Source: Emydura subglobosa (lineage: Eukaryota; Chordata; Testudines; Chelidae). Taken from it: DNA of 64,000 nt. Below the pieces are notes generated by a model, which had not been told where the DNA came from, did no database searches, and worked only from the letters and a program-made list of their open reading frames with translations. Positions 39,701-54,700 of this stretch are shown here, one piece after another. The stretch is from NCBI GenBank assembly GCA_007922225.1, contig ML680086.1, forward strand, positions 6,032,997 through 6,096,996, in the 5' to 3' direction. The first letter of the stretch is position 1, and the number at the start of each line of letters is the position of its first letter. Made by a program: the position numbers and the translations under genes.

Positions 39701-42700
39701 TCTGGTGCCTTTATAAAAGGAAAAAAGGCAGTTTAGAACACAGAGGAACACAGCTACATCATCTCCTGTTAGCAGACACTGAAATGCTTTACTGAGCAAC
39801 GTGGGTTTTACTGCACACAGAGGAGAAGACCACAGTTTCCTCTAAGAATTAATTCTATCCACTTCCACTGAACAGAAACATGTGACCCAGTTTCTCTGAA
39901 GACAGCCTAAACTGATGCTTGAATTTATGGAAGTTCCTCTGAAGAATGAACTAGGGGCAATAGCGTACTTTGGAAGAGGAAATTTAGCACATTGAATTCT
40001 CTCTCTTTCTGAGAATTCTTCCTAAGACAGTAGCATAGTTCTGCATGGAATTTCTGAAGCAAGATCTTTGGTTGACCAATTTGGAAGATTGAGGTCACAA
40101 ATCTATGACCTTTAATCCCCCCATTGGAATAAGGATATTGGCAAGTAATTGCAATACTTGACATTTACAACACTCCTTGAACTGAGACCTTTGTTTTCCC
40201 CACCTGTTGTATCTTTCCACTTAGAACTGAATTGGTTATTTCTGAAGCAGCAAAGTTCTATTCTAGATCTTATCCTGTGCCCACAACTATGATATCTGGG
40301 CACCTTCCAGTAAGTGACAGGACTAATAACTGTTACATCTAGTTCTTTGGTTCTTTTCTGGAGGGCAGGGGAAGTTGTATGGGAATTTTAATTAACTTCA
40401 TGTATGGTGTGCTGTGTGTTTTCCACAGAATTGGTAGATTAAGAATGCATCTTGCACTTAGCACAGAAAGTGGTAACGTTTGAGGTAGTTCTTAGATCCT
40501 GCAGGAATCCATTCCTCATCTTGGATCACCCCCAAAAGAAAGTTCCACCACAATGAGCTTTACCTGTGGTAGACAATTCCATTGTGCCTTCATTTTTTGT
40601 TTACATCTATATTTGTGAAGGAAATGTTAAAATATGCAAAGCCCTTTGTTAAGTGGTGAACTGCATTTTGAGAGACTGACTTGTTGGTATCCCTTTTCCC
40701 CTTCATGATTACATAACATCCCTTCATGAAATACAATAGTTGCATACACACGGAAAAGCTATGAAACTCTGTATTCCTAACTGTCTTCAATGGAATAAGT
40801 ATATTCCCTGTTGAAATGGGTTAACCACAGTCTATCTTAGCTCTTCAGTTCATTACCCCCTCCCACCTGTTCTGTTTCCTGTCTGCTGGAAACATGGATA
40901 GCCAGGACAATGTGAACAGCCAGCTTTCTGCAGACCACCAGTAACTATCCAGAAGATCACAGTGATCATGAACCAACACCTTGTAACTGATGATCTATAT
41001 GGCGGTTACCACGGCAGAAACAGCAGAGGGAGAACACATTGGTTTTTTGCTGGCATTTCTCAGCATAGTGGAATTACAGAGAAATATTTCATTACAGCGT
41101 GCCTGGATTTCAATGGAACACTTGCTTCTCAGATAGCCATGCTCAACAAAAGTAGCATTCAAATGGTCACCTACAGGCAGTGAAGTTTGCGCTTTAGGAT
41201 AGCGAAAGGGATTGGGATGGGATAGACAGAAATCGGAGGCAACTTTTTGCAGCATATTCATGTACTATGAAAGCTGCATCCTTGCAATGGAAAGAGCTAG
41301 AAATGAAGTCTGATTTTTTGCGCGCGCGCAGCGGCAACAGCTATTGTGTAAATTCTAAGTGCCTCTAACAGAGTTCATGATTTTCTTGATGCCATAGCCC
41401 CATCCTATCCATATGTATTAGAAGCACCCTCTCTGCATGTCCTTAAACAATGAATTCCATGCAACAGAGATTATGCTTTGCCCAGAAAGCAGCTAAGCAC
41501 ACGCTGGATACTACCATGAACAATTATTCTGTTTATTTGTATGTTCTTTTGTAGCCATATGTAGGTTTATAAAGTACAGGTTATTCATGATTATATGATT
41601 GTACTTGGATGTATATTTGTTTGTAGAACTTTCTCTAACTAAGAAGTGTTTACAAACCTCACCATGAGGACCAGAAGTGAAGGAACACTACATGAGAAAA
41701 TACTGAATAGTTTCTAACCAGTGACTCCAGCAGAGCTTCACTAAACAAAAACTTGGAATGCATGGTGGTGAGTTCAGTTAGGCTAACTGAATGTTTGGAT
41801 TTAAAGGGACAATGACTGTTCTGTGCACACCTGAACATTTAGGTATACGCTCACCTGATTCCTCTGTCTCCCCATCAGCAATACACAGAGAACATACAAC
41901 ACCTCCAGCTTGTACATGATCTCATGCATGATCTTCATAGATTGTGGAAGTTGAGTTCTTGTTGAGGTGTTGGCTAATCCACTTTCATCTGAAGATTCTA
42001 AAAGAGATGTCAGAGACATGAGCCTGAGGTAGTCCCAACAGGAAAGGATTGGTTATTGTAAAAGCAGTATCAAATATCATAGTACTAGAAATGTATGACC
42101 AGCATATTTGCTGGAAGACCCTTGCTAGCAAAAATGAAGATGATGTGTCATGAGACTGAAATAAGCAATTCCAAGTTAGCTCCAAGACATATTTCTCAAT
42201 ACATTTCTCACCAAGCTGGGAGGGGTTGTAAGCACTTTGGAACAGGATCAGAATTCAAAACTACCTTGATAAATTGGAGGATTGGTTTGAAATCAATAGG
42301 ATAAAATTATATAATAAGAGCAAAGTACTACATTTAGGAAGGAAAAAAAATCAAATGCAAAACTATAAAATGGGGAATAGCTGGCTGAGTAGTAGCACTG
42401 CTGGATCACAAATTGAACATGAGTCAACAATGTGATGCAGTTGCAAAAGAAGACTAATATTCTGGGTGTATTAACAGGAGTGTTGTATGTAAGACATGGG
42501 AGGTAACTGTCCCGCTCTACATGGCACTGGTGAGGTCTCATCTAGAGTGCTTTGCCCAATTCTGCATACTGCACTTTAGGAAAGATGTGGACAAACTGGA
42601 GAGAGTCCAGAGGAAAGCAACAGAAGTGATAAAAGGTACAGAAAACCTGACTTCTGAGGAAAAGTTACAAACACTGGGCATGTTAGTCTGGAGAAAAGAT

Positions 42701-45700
42701 GACTGAGGGGGAACCTGACAACAGTCTTCAAATATGTTAAGGGCTGTTATAAAGAGAACATGGATCACTTATTCTCCGTGTCAACTGAAGGTAGGACAAG
42801 AAGTAATGGGCTTAATCTGCAGCAAGGAACATTCAGGTTAGATATTATGAAAACCTATAAGGATACTTAAGCTCTGCAACAGGCTTCCAAGGAAAGAATG
42901 ATAGAGTCTCCCTGACTGGAGATTTAAGAATAGGTTGGACAAACACTTATCAGAGATGGTTGAGGTTTACTTGGTCCTGCCTCAGCCCAGGAGGCTGGGA
43001 TTTGATGATCGTTCAAGATCCCTTCCAGCCCTACATTTGTATGATTCTAAATCTTCTTAATTCAGCCAGAGATGTTGCAACAAATTACTTAGTTGCTGAC
43101 AGTTTATCCAAATTACTTCCCATTGCATGAGGAAGAATCACTGAATTGCTTGAGCCTGGAGTTGGGTTTGAGAATGCTTAGATTCTAATCCCAATGCTAC
43201 AGCCAATTTGCTGTAGATTTTGAGCAAATTGCCTAATTTGTGCCTCAGTTTCCCCCATCTATAAAATGGAAATAAAAATTCACCTACCTCTCACATGAGA
43301 GGGATTCTGAGGATTATCGGCATAACGCTACAAAAGTGCTCTTTGGACAGCTGAGATGTAAGCTTTGGAATGGGACATATCGATTAGCACAAAAATCCAC
43401 TCATGTTCCATAGGAGTACAATTGGAGACAAATCTAAGCAACTTTTTTGGGGGGGGGAAAGGGGAAATGGGGAGGAGAAAGAAGGGAAACCCAGCTATTC
43501 TACAAGCCATAAAGTGAAACTATAGATTAGTAAATAATGATTAGCGAGATTCAAGACAGATACCTGTGCTGCTCTGCTCTGCCTCCTCATTTGCTACTCG
43601 CATCAGGGCATCAAGTACAAGTGCATTGTCCAGCCAGGTGTACCACTCCTCTAACTCCTGGAGGAAATTGGAAGTACCCGTTGTTTCCGATACTTTCCTT
43701 GTTGCCAGTTTGCATAATCGCTCAACAAAGCCTGGAATATTCAGAAGCGTAGCTACAACAGGAAAACAACAATATAAAAAGTCAACCGCCACCAAAAAAG
43801 GCTGCTCCAGATGGCAAATCCACTTTTCAAAATGCGCATATTGAAGTATGCAACAGGGTGCACAATCGTGTTCTATACAGTTGGCAAGCTCCAGATACTG
43901 GTTTTCTTGATGAGTTCTCGACAGCAGCAAGAGGGACCCTAAACCCATGTCTACACTGCCAACTCCTTGGGGATCGACCCCAGAAGTGCTCTTCAGTCAA
44001 CGCCTTTAGTCCACCTCCCCGAAAGGAGCAAGGGTGCATTGACTGGAAGGCATCTCCAGTCGATGCAGTGCAGTGAAGACCCCAAGGTACAGCAACGTAA
44101 GTAAGTTGATGAGAGACATGCAAGCTACTTTACATAGCTTGCATATCTCCTTTCGATCACTGGTGACAGCGTAGACCAAGCCCCAGGCAGCAGGTTGGGT
44201 ACAAATCAATCTTTTAAAAAGTAGATTTTTTAAGTCTAGGATGTCTGTTAAGTTAGCATGAAGTGGTGCAAACAGCTACAAAGCATGGCTGAGAGCTCTT
44301 TTTGTTCAGAATATCATCAAGCTCCATCATCACTGGGATTAATAGTCTTATTGTCCCATTTTTACATTCTCAGCCGTTTTGACTATGAATTACATCCAGG
44401 CAACAAGGGCTTTCAGCTCCTATCTTAAAATTAACATAGGTTGTCATAGTTTAAGGACTAAATTTACTATAACCTATTTATTTAATTTAAATGATTTAAT
44501 AAGTAAATAAAGTATGCCATGTCAAGAGTCCTAGTCCACTGTAATATCAGAAGTAATTCAACCAAACACCACCTTTATTCAACAGCTAATTTCCAGGCAA
44601 CAATTTCATAGTGGATTACTTGGCCAAACTGCTGCAATTCTGCAAAACCATCCACAACACAACAGCCAGTACATACAACAGCCTCAAACACCCTCTCCTT
44701 CACAGCGGCACCCAGTCTTCATTCACCACCCGCACAAATCTACACAACTCGACCCACACATCACAATCAGCACATACGGTAACCCAACCACCACTCTGAA
44801 CATCTGCTGAATCAGTGTGAAGTGATGGAAACAGCTACCTGTATGCTTAAGAACTCTTTTTGTTTAAAACATCACGAGATTCCATCACCACTGGAATTCA
44901 GTCTGTTACTGTCCAATTTTTAATTCTCCACCATTTTCTTTTCTTTAAAAAAAAAAACCCCACCACGCACAACTTTACAGATTACACCCATGCGACAGCA
45001 CAGGTTTTCATCTACTGGTTTAAAATTAAACTCAAATTATGACAACCTATGTTATAAGGCCTAATTTACTATAACCTATTCAAATCATTTAAATAAAACA
45101 AAAAACTCACATTCACCAATACGTTTGCTACTTAAGTTTTAAAGAGAGGCAGACCACTGAACTCATGGAAGTCATTGGCTAAGCACCTGGAACCAGTTTG
45201 TTGAAGAGTTAAACCAGCTTTAACAGTAGTTGCCTCTTCTATAGATGCAAAGACAATTTTTTAATTTCACTTTATTCAGCTAATTCTGTTCAATGGACTA
45301 GGTTATTCAAAGTTAAGAAACTGACTGGGAGTTGAAAAAGCAGGAAAGCTTGTTTCAATTATTTAAATTGAGGTTTCCTGCTTGCTGGTTTAAAAATAGC
45401 ATGATTAAAAATAGCTGATTTAAATCCTTTCCCATCCAGGGTGGATTGATGTTGCTGCATTACATTCTAGATTTGTTTTTGTTGGTTTATGTCAACTTTG
45501 ACCAAAAGTTGTACTTTGCCCTCAATGCAGGCTCTCACAAAGATACATATTAGATGGTCTTCATTATCAAATAAAACAGCCATTAGATATAATCCTACAC
45601 TATCCTAATCTTCATCCCTGTGCACTCAAAGGCAAGACCCTTAGTCCAAGAAGTACCATTTTCAATGGCTCCAATTCCATCAATAGAATGCAAACATGGA

Positions 45701-48700
45701 ATTCTGAACTCAGAAAAAGAAAACCCAATTTCAAATATAATTTTAACAATATTTATTGTTTATACATTTGGACCCTGACTCTGCAAACCACCATGCAAAT
45801 AGCTCAACTTCAAGCACATGTGCAGGAACTACGGAAATACTCAGAGGTAAACATTTGCAGGGTCAGGGACATATTCAGTTAGTTTGCTTAAACAGTCTGA
45901 AGATTTGCGCATTTGCTTTAATATATTAGATGTCCTTGAATCTTCCGCCATAAGGGCTTATTTGTGGTAAACACTAGCCATTTGCAACCATCCACTAGCC
46001 ACCACTCTCATGCAATACACTTTACAAAGAACTTCTGAAAAGTCCATTTCGCTGCCCACAGCTAGTAGATTGTTGAGAGGCATGAGGAGAATCTTTTTGA
46101 CCAGCCCATTGCTTCATACTCTGAATTTACCACCTGTAGGTGTGGTCTGAGTTGAGTGTTTAGATATTGACACAAACCCCTAGATGGACTGGATCCTAAT
46201 CACCAGAGCTTCTTGGAATCTCTATATGAGCAGCCCAAGGCTCTGGTATATTTCAAAGAGTTTCATCACAACAAAAAGTGAAACCATTTTACCTTCCCTT
46301 TGATGACATTTTAATGGATTACAATGATAAAGCCTATAAGGCTTACAGCAAAGGAGGAGCGTAAGGTAACATTCAAGATATAACTCAGAAGTGCTCAAAA
46401 GCAATAAGAAAGCTCACATGGTGGCCTGAAGTTCAGAGATGCTAAACACCTGCAGCTACCAAGGGCTTCCAAAAGGGCATCAGGTGTTCAGTACCTCTGA
46501 AAATTTCAGACCCCATCAGGGAGTTTAAATGTAAGCAAGTTCTATAACAAATATCTCAGCTATTTGTTTGAGTCCCCTTAATATATGAGAGTCTGTACCA
46601 AAACTATGAGGTCAAAATGTGAACCAAGATTTAGCCTAATACGATTTAAAATTGCTTAAAATATTAAATCCTCAACATTCAGTATTATTCTGAAAATGCC
46701 AACTCAATCTGAAAAGAAGCACACATGTTGCTTCAGGCTTTCCAGCCAGAATTTAAGATTAGACAGATTTTGAAGTTTCGCCCAATACAATTTCTCGTTC
46801 AGACTTTCGTCTGGACTGTTCTCTCACAATGGTTCTCAGCTTCTTCTGATATCAAACAAAAGGTTACTCCACATAATGTGGAAGATTAAAAACTCCTGAA
46901 ACTCTAAGGAAAGACATTCTATTTAGATCAACACACTAGAGTCTTCATAAACATAATAAAATGCAGTTTAGAGATCCTAGGCCCACAAATAGTGATAAAT
47001 CCACACACAGCTCTTAGATAGCCCTTTACAAGCACAGCTCATTTGGAAACTGTGACAGAGGTCACTGAGTTGGCCTAAAGTCATAAACCAAGTTAGTTCA
47101 GGGACAGGCACAGAACCTAGGTCTGCTTCCCAGTCTAATGCACTATGCTACCTCCTCATCAGTATGTATGAAATAGATGAGGGCATCTCTCTCCAGAGAA
47201 GTGGTATTTTCCTCCCACACTAGTGTAGCAATTGGGAGGTGACTGTGGGCAGAACCAAAATCTGATCTTTCATAATTAAACATTTTTTCCCTTACTGAGA
47301 AAGAGGAGAAGTTGCTCTAGAGAAAGATATTGGATAAAGCCACCTGAAACCACTGTTGCTTGCTTGAAAAACAGACGAGCACTGGCTACACCTCTGGTAG
47401 AGAGACATTATAACCTGTCATGGCAGTAAAACATCTCCCCTCCACCCCCAACCATCAATGCCTATTCAGCTAAACTTCTAGGGTGCATCTGAATCTATGA
47501 AAATTATAAGCCAAATAAACTGTTCTTTTTTGTAGACAGCAAAACTATCACTAAGAACAAGACCATGGAATGCAGAATTAAAGGAACGGGCATAAATAAA
47601 TGCAGAGACCTTACAATAACACAATTCAGAACCCTCAGACTCTTGACTTGATGGAGGAGACGATTTATGACTTTCTTTTTTGATTCCTCTGGACTTATAT
47701 TTAGAATGCAACACTCCAGTAACTGGGACACCTTACCTTGATTAACTTCGGCTCGAGAAGGACCCAAATTTTTTTTCTGCTGTGCATTTTTAGCAAGAAG
47801 CGTATGTTTGTCATCGCTCCCTGTGTCAAGCTCTGAAATTGTGACTGCAAGGATCCTGCAGAAGTTAGCAAGTTGCTGTTGATCAAAACTGGATACTAGA
47901 CTTGCAAGATTGGGAATATCTTCTAACTGTATCATTTCCTATAGAAGACAAAACAATGCATTGACAATTGCCTGTAATAAACCAACAATCTTTTCACCAA
48001 AATCAACATTAGCAGAGGGAACATATACAAATTAAAGAGCCTTCCCCAACAGCATCTTTGCATTGTTTTAGTTTTAGTCATATACAAGGGTAAATGGGTA
48101 GCAGAAGTTGCTTAGGAGTTCGAAAGGGGCTACGAATCCTAACCTTTGGTTAAGATCCCACATGTTCACCAATTCACAAGAGATAAAATTATTCTAAAGT
48201 CACTTTACTAAAAAACAGAATTGTGAAAAATAAGCAGTAAGCCAATTTTAGCTATTTTGAAGTTTTGATATTTTGTTTTCAGCTTTTGTTGGTTTCTATC
48301 CTCAGTCTGTTGAAGTTTAATGCATCTATAGATAGATGGTGCTGTTGGATATTTTTAAAATACAGTTTCATCTGTGGTAAGAGAAAAGTTAAACTGATAA
48401 ACATCAAAATATACATCTTCATAATTAGTCAAAGTTTACATAAATATTGAATTTCAGGAAAAAGCAAACCCTAAAACCCTACTTAGAAGCCACTAGTAGA
48501 CATTGAAATCCAATTACTGTATTTCACCACTGCAGAGATATTAGCAGAGGAAAGGGAATAATTAGGTTTGTTCCAGTGGCAACTTCTAAGAAGGGATACT
48601 GGCCATAATATATTCAGGGCTACCATTTAGAAGTTATTAAAGGAGTACAACAGGCATTTGTAAAAACAGAGGTTTTTGGAATTAGCTGGCCTCCTGCCAT

Positions 48701-51700
48701 ATCTGAAACCCTTATACTGCATGAAAACCAGGGAGTAAAACTGACAGGCCTATTTTCATTGCTCAACCTATTATCTATGCTGTTCCAACTTTAACAGTAT
48801 TTTTTCTTAACACAAGGAAGCTTGGCTACCGATATTTTAAACCTTACCTCCTTTAAGGCAGCACTGTTGTTCTAATACCCAGTCACATTACATAAAGTCC
48901 TGAAGATTAAGTTAGAGCAGACTAAAAGCCACCATATGGCTGGCAACTTCTAGCAAAAAGGCTCATTTTAGGACAATTTGGAAAGCAGTTGAATCCGACA
49001 TATGCATTCTTCAGTCCTTAGTGATGAGAATGAAATCCTCAAAGTTAAGCTAGAGGAGCACATCTACCCTACAAATGCAACAGTGTCAAGAGATCAACTG
49101 ACAACACTGGTCCCTTACCTAATTACAGCACACAGTGTAGACAAGACCTTAAATGTATCCTGTCCAAGGTTTTACAATGGTTATATGTCTCCAGCAGTAT
49201 TTTATTTGTAACACTAAATGACATGGTAATGAAGAGCAAATTCTTTTCAAAGCATGTTCACAAAAAAAAAAAAATGTTATTAACATAGCTGACTTTTCCC
49301 CTCCAGCACACAACCCAATCACCTGAACAGTTACACAACCATGGTTATAGGAAACCAGCAACAGACCTTTTTAACTCCTAGGATGTCTTCAATAAGTGTT
49401 GCTGTTTGCAGGAATGTCTTTTTGTTTGTCATCAACGTGAACAGGAACAACACAAAATCATTTCTTTCTGCCAATCGTTTAGTGACTCCTTCAGTCTAGA
49501 AGAAAGCGAGGAATGGTTAAAATAAACCCAACAATAGCAAGTGGCTGCACTAGCAAATCGGATGTGATAAGCATACATAACAAGCCAATTTCATAAACAC
49601 TCTCTTGGTTACCTTTTCAGCAACTCCTAGGATTTGGTGATGTACAGTCTAGAGAGATTGGCAATTCAGCTAATACTCATCTGAAGATAACATGGGGCCT
49701 GCCAAAACTACAGGTCCCATCATGAAAGGCTCCATTTAGACTTGAAATGTTTGTCTGCTTGTAACAAGATTAAGGGCTTGTCTACATTCACGCTTATGCC
49801 AGCAAAATTTATGTTACTCAGCAGGGTGTTTTTTTCACACCCCTGAGCAACAAAAGTGTTGCTGGCACAAACGCAAGTGTAAACAAGCCCCAAATGTTGC
49901 GCAGCTGAACCATCTGTGGGCTTCACCTCTGTATTGGAGCTGATGGAGATTAAAGCAACTACTATTTTATGGAAGTTAAATGTGGTCCTCAGTCTCTCAT
50001 CCAACTGCTAACAGTTCTCAGCTGAGCAGAGTTTGAGCAAAGTTCCCACTGACTTCAACAGGGCCAGGATTTCACCCCAATCACTGGTTGGAGTATGGTT
50101 GCTCTTTGGTTTGATTCACTATTTTTTTTATTCTATAAAATTCTATCCCAAATGCTGGAAAAGTTGTCTGTTGAGAGTTCAAGCAAGATTGATCATGTAC
50201 TAGTGGCAGGATCATAGAAACATAGGACTGGAAGCGACCTCAAGAGGTCAAGTCCAGGCCCCTATTCTGAGGCAGGAACAAGTAAACCCCAACAATACCT
50301 GACAGGCGTTTGTACAAACTGTTCTTAAAAACCTCTAACAATATGGTATTGATCAAACAGATTAGATATCAGCATAGTTTGCAGAGAACACTAAGATAGG
50401 GGGAGTGGTAGATACTTTGGAAGGTAGGGATAGGCTACAGAGTGATCTAGACAAATTGGAGGATCGGGCCAAAAAAAATCTGATGAGGTTCAACAAGGAC
50501 AAGTGCAGAGTCCTGCACTTAGGACGGAAGAATCCCTTACACAGTTACAGACTGGGGACCGACGGGGTAGGCAGCAGTTCGGAAGAAAAGTACCTGGGAG
50601 TTACAGTGGGTAAGAAGCTGGATATGCGTCAGCAGTGTGCCCTGGCTGCCAAGAAGGCTAACAACATATTGGGCTGCATTAGTAGGAGCACTGCCAGCAG
50701 GACGCGTGAAGTGATTATTTCCCTCTATTCGGCATTGGTGAGGCCGCATTTGGAGAGTTGTGTCCAGTTTCGGGCCCCCACCACAAAAAGTGTGTGGACA
50801 AGTTGGAGAGAGTCCAGCAGAGAGCAACAAAAATGATTAAGGGGATGGAGCACAAGACTTATGAGTAGAGGCTGAGGGAACTAGGCTTGTTTAGTCTGCA
50901 AAAGAGAAGAATGAGGGGGGATTTGATAGCAGCCTTTAACTACCTAAAAGGGAGTTCCAGGGAGGATGCAGCTAGGCTGTTCTCAATGTTAGTAGATGCC
51001 AGAACAAGGAGCAATGGTCTCAAGTTGCAGTGGGTGAGGTCTAGGTTCGATATTAGGGAAAAGCTTTTCACTAAGAGGGTGGTGAAACACTGGACTTGGT
51101 TACCTAGGGAGGTGGAGAAATCTCCATCTTTAGAGGTTTTTAAGCTGCGGCTTGACAAAGCCCTGACTGGGATGATTTAGCTGATTTAGTCCTGCTTTGA
51201 GCAGGGGGTTGGACTAGATGACCTCCTGAGGTCCTTTCCAACTCTATGATTCTATGATAGATATCATACCTAGCTATAAAGAGAGTTAATCCAAAACTGC
51301 ACCAAAACATTAGTTTTACAATTCTGAAGCAACCCGGCAGTCAAACCCATCCCAATAATTGAGGGAGGGCACTACAACTGAAATGAGTTAAGTCAGCCAG
51401 TATGTATTGCAAACCCTATTGTCTTTGGAGCAAATATAACTAACTATCACAAGAGAGTTTTTCCCTCCTTAGTAGATCAACTAAAGAATGCTCAAACACC
51501 AGCCCTTGCCACTTTTATAGGGGTTCTGTACTGTTGTAAGAACACTGTTACTAATACTTTGGTAATGTTACGAGAAAGTCAATTTCTCTAAAATGGCTCC
51601 AATTCAGCGATGTCATGAAGCATATCACTACGACTATTGTATCTTAAACATGCTCTCAGGTTTGCGCTCGTTTATCCACTGAGGGGTTATGACTATACAA

Positions 51701-54700
51701 TATTGAAAATATGTTACTTAATGAAAGTGTTTTAGTCATTAGATATGCATTTTAGGCCTCAATTTTGGAGCCAAGTCCTCGATAGACTTCTAACCTGCTG
51801 CCCTTCCTCAGACTCCACTGATTGACAAAGAATGTTCTGCATATGAATGGTCTACAGGATCAGGCCCCAAACATCCTTGGTTGACTAGGCTATTGAATGG
51901 CATCCAGCCAGAGTCACTCAGATTAAGATGTGGGCACATATTTCTTTAATTTTTATATTTCCATTTCTAAGTACAAGAGCTGAAAATAGCTCTCAGATAG
52001 GAACATGAATATGTAGATAAATGCCCACAATAGAGTGTCAGAATCACTGCCGTGGTGCATTATAGAAAGGCCTGTAACACCATTTAGACAAATGCCCAAA
52101 CACAGTGAATAGCAGAATATGTAATATTCTGTCCAGATATGTCCAGATATGTAACCAGACTTTGGAAAATGTTGCAAACTAGAGCTGTATTATGTCTTGA
52201 AATTATGTTTTAAAGCAAATATGCTTTATTTCCATAATGGGGTACATGCAACCAATGCCGAAGCATGAAATGTGTGTTTGCCAAGAAAATCGACATACAT
52301 ATTTTTTTAAAAAAGGTAATACTTACACATATGCAAGTGTTGTACAATATGCTTAAGCAGTCCTTGATCAGGTCATCACTTACTGCAGAGCAAAAATAAG
52401 ACACCAATTGATTACACATTTTTCTGAACACTTAATTTCTATGCTATAGTCACAGAGCATTGTGTATGACATTTTATATATTTAGTTAAATAGCCTGAAA
52501 TACATATGCAAAAAAATTAAGCTGCAACTGGCAAGCAGCTAGAAATGACTAATGAGATACCCAACCAGTATATCCAAGAAGTTTAATGGCCTGAGGACAT
52601 GTTATGGGGGCATTGTAACTCTGACCCATGTTCCACAAACATCAGTCTTCTAGTAAGTGTAACCCCACCTTTCCCTCCTTGGATTAAACACAACCAGCTA
52701 ACATGGTTTCAAACAGAATGCATTTTCCCAGTGTAAACAAAGCCTTTGACAGATTTTATCTTGATTTGGGCAAGTTATTTCACCTGTGAATCTCAGTTTC
52801 TTCATTTGAGATGTGGGGAGGATACCATATTACTTCTTCTCAGAGGTATTGCAAGGATCAGATAGTGTCATGGAAGATGTAAAGTACAAATATTGAGCCT
52901 ACTGAGCTGCTCCAGCAGACAAAATGCTACTCTGAAAAAACTAGTTAGTTCACCTTGGCACAGGCCCTTTACTATATAGTTAGGAAATTACTGTTCATAA
53001 TAGCCATCTCTGGCACATATGATTCTCTCCACTGACTCACTCAACTGCTCTGTACTCTAGGGACAACATTCTGGAAGGACTAAATAGGAGCTATATAGCC
53101 ACCAGCAACTTCAGTGTAAGTTTCTAACATTTGTGGACATACCAGCGCCTGGAAAGCAAATTTATTCATTGAAATAGTACAGGTGCTAAAAAACTATGGC
53201 TTAAACACACACTGACTATACTTCACCCCTCAAACTAGCACCACAAAGAGTGACAGGCATTAAGTTTTCCTACTTCAGGAAATGTGAATAATTTGTTTAG
53301 TAATGAAAAGGTGAATGATATAAATAAATGGAGGGAGGGAGGGAGCAAGGAAAAATACTGAAAAACAAGGTTTAAGTTTAAATAGCTATCTACTTACTTT
53401 TCTGTTTCTTTTTCTGTGTAATAAGAGTTGGTCTCATAAGTATTTCCACTAAAAGCTGTGAAAATAAGAGAATGAACTGAAGTGTGGAGTCATTTTAACA
53501 GACTCAATCTAAAAGCCACCCGAGACACAGTTTTTTCATCTCTAGCAAGCACCAAATCAATCTGATTTCGTAAGGAGTTATAGGTAATAGAGTGAGTGAA
53601 CCAACAAAAATGTGGCTGCCTCAATTTACCGCCTTTCTGGTTGCATGATATTTCATGCAACCTAACTGTTAAGCCAGTGCCCTTGTTTTGGAGAAAGTCA
53701 AGCACTGCAAACACACTTGCAGAACCACACACATTCATACACACTGCATTTTCCAAGAACAAAATAGCAGAGATAGCACATGGTACAATGGGGTCCCACT
53801 ACTGGTTGGTCCTTCAGCACTGATGTGATAAAGTACTGTATTTCAAAACTTGCCAAAGTGTGTTTTGAACCAAGTGCCCTTTTCCACCCCAAACAAGATC
53901 CCTGATAACAGCTATTCAAGGTCACAGATTGCAGTAAAAACTAACGCACCAGATTTTAGCATCATTTCTGTCCTAAAGACAATCACCCACAGCACTGCCC
54001 TTACAACCAGAAGCAAAAAGAATTTTAGATTAAAATTTTCTTCCCTTACTGTGATAGTAAGAGCAAGCTGATTCTCCTCCCAAACAGTGAACAGAAACAA
54101 CTAACAGGAGAGATTTGGAGGGAGTTTAGAGAGGGAATGTAAGCAGCTTTCCTTCCAGGTTCAGCACTTGAGATTTCAAGCTGTCTAGTGACAGAACATT
54201 GGTGGTGACCTGCTGTGCATGAGACATTCTCTTTCCTGCCTGAAACCAGAAGGGATCTCCTGTGCATGATATGCAAGTCAGTGGCTGTGCTGGAGAAGAT
54301 GATGCTTGGACTGGAGCAGCAAGTAGAGACGTTACTAAGAATCAGAAAAGCTGAGGCGTTCCTAGTCAGTTAGGTTCACAAAACATCAGTACTCCAGGTT
54401 CAAGAAAAAAAGGAGCTGGCCATTAAGGAGTCAGAGAGAGACGAAGTCAGTGAGAAGGCCCGGCAGTTCATAACCACCAGAAGCAATAGATCATGGCAGC
54501 ATCTTACAAGTTTGGAGACAGATGAGCATGGGCAAGCTGTGGCCACCAGAAAGAAGACAACCAGGAGGAATTCCACAGCTAGAAGCTTCCAACTGCCCTC
54601 AACATGGAAACTGTGGATGACAATAAATCTCAAGACCCAGCTAGTCCAAGGGAATGGAGAGAAGTACAGGACACATTCCTAGATAGCAACACGACCCAAC

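Noticed and set aside
41323..41340. GCGCGCGCGCAG run
   Set aside because: A very short CG repeat in an AT-rich intron; possibly Z-DNA prone but too short to interpret.
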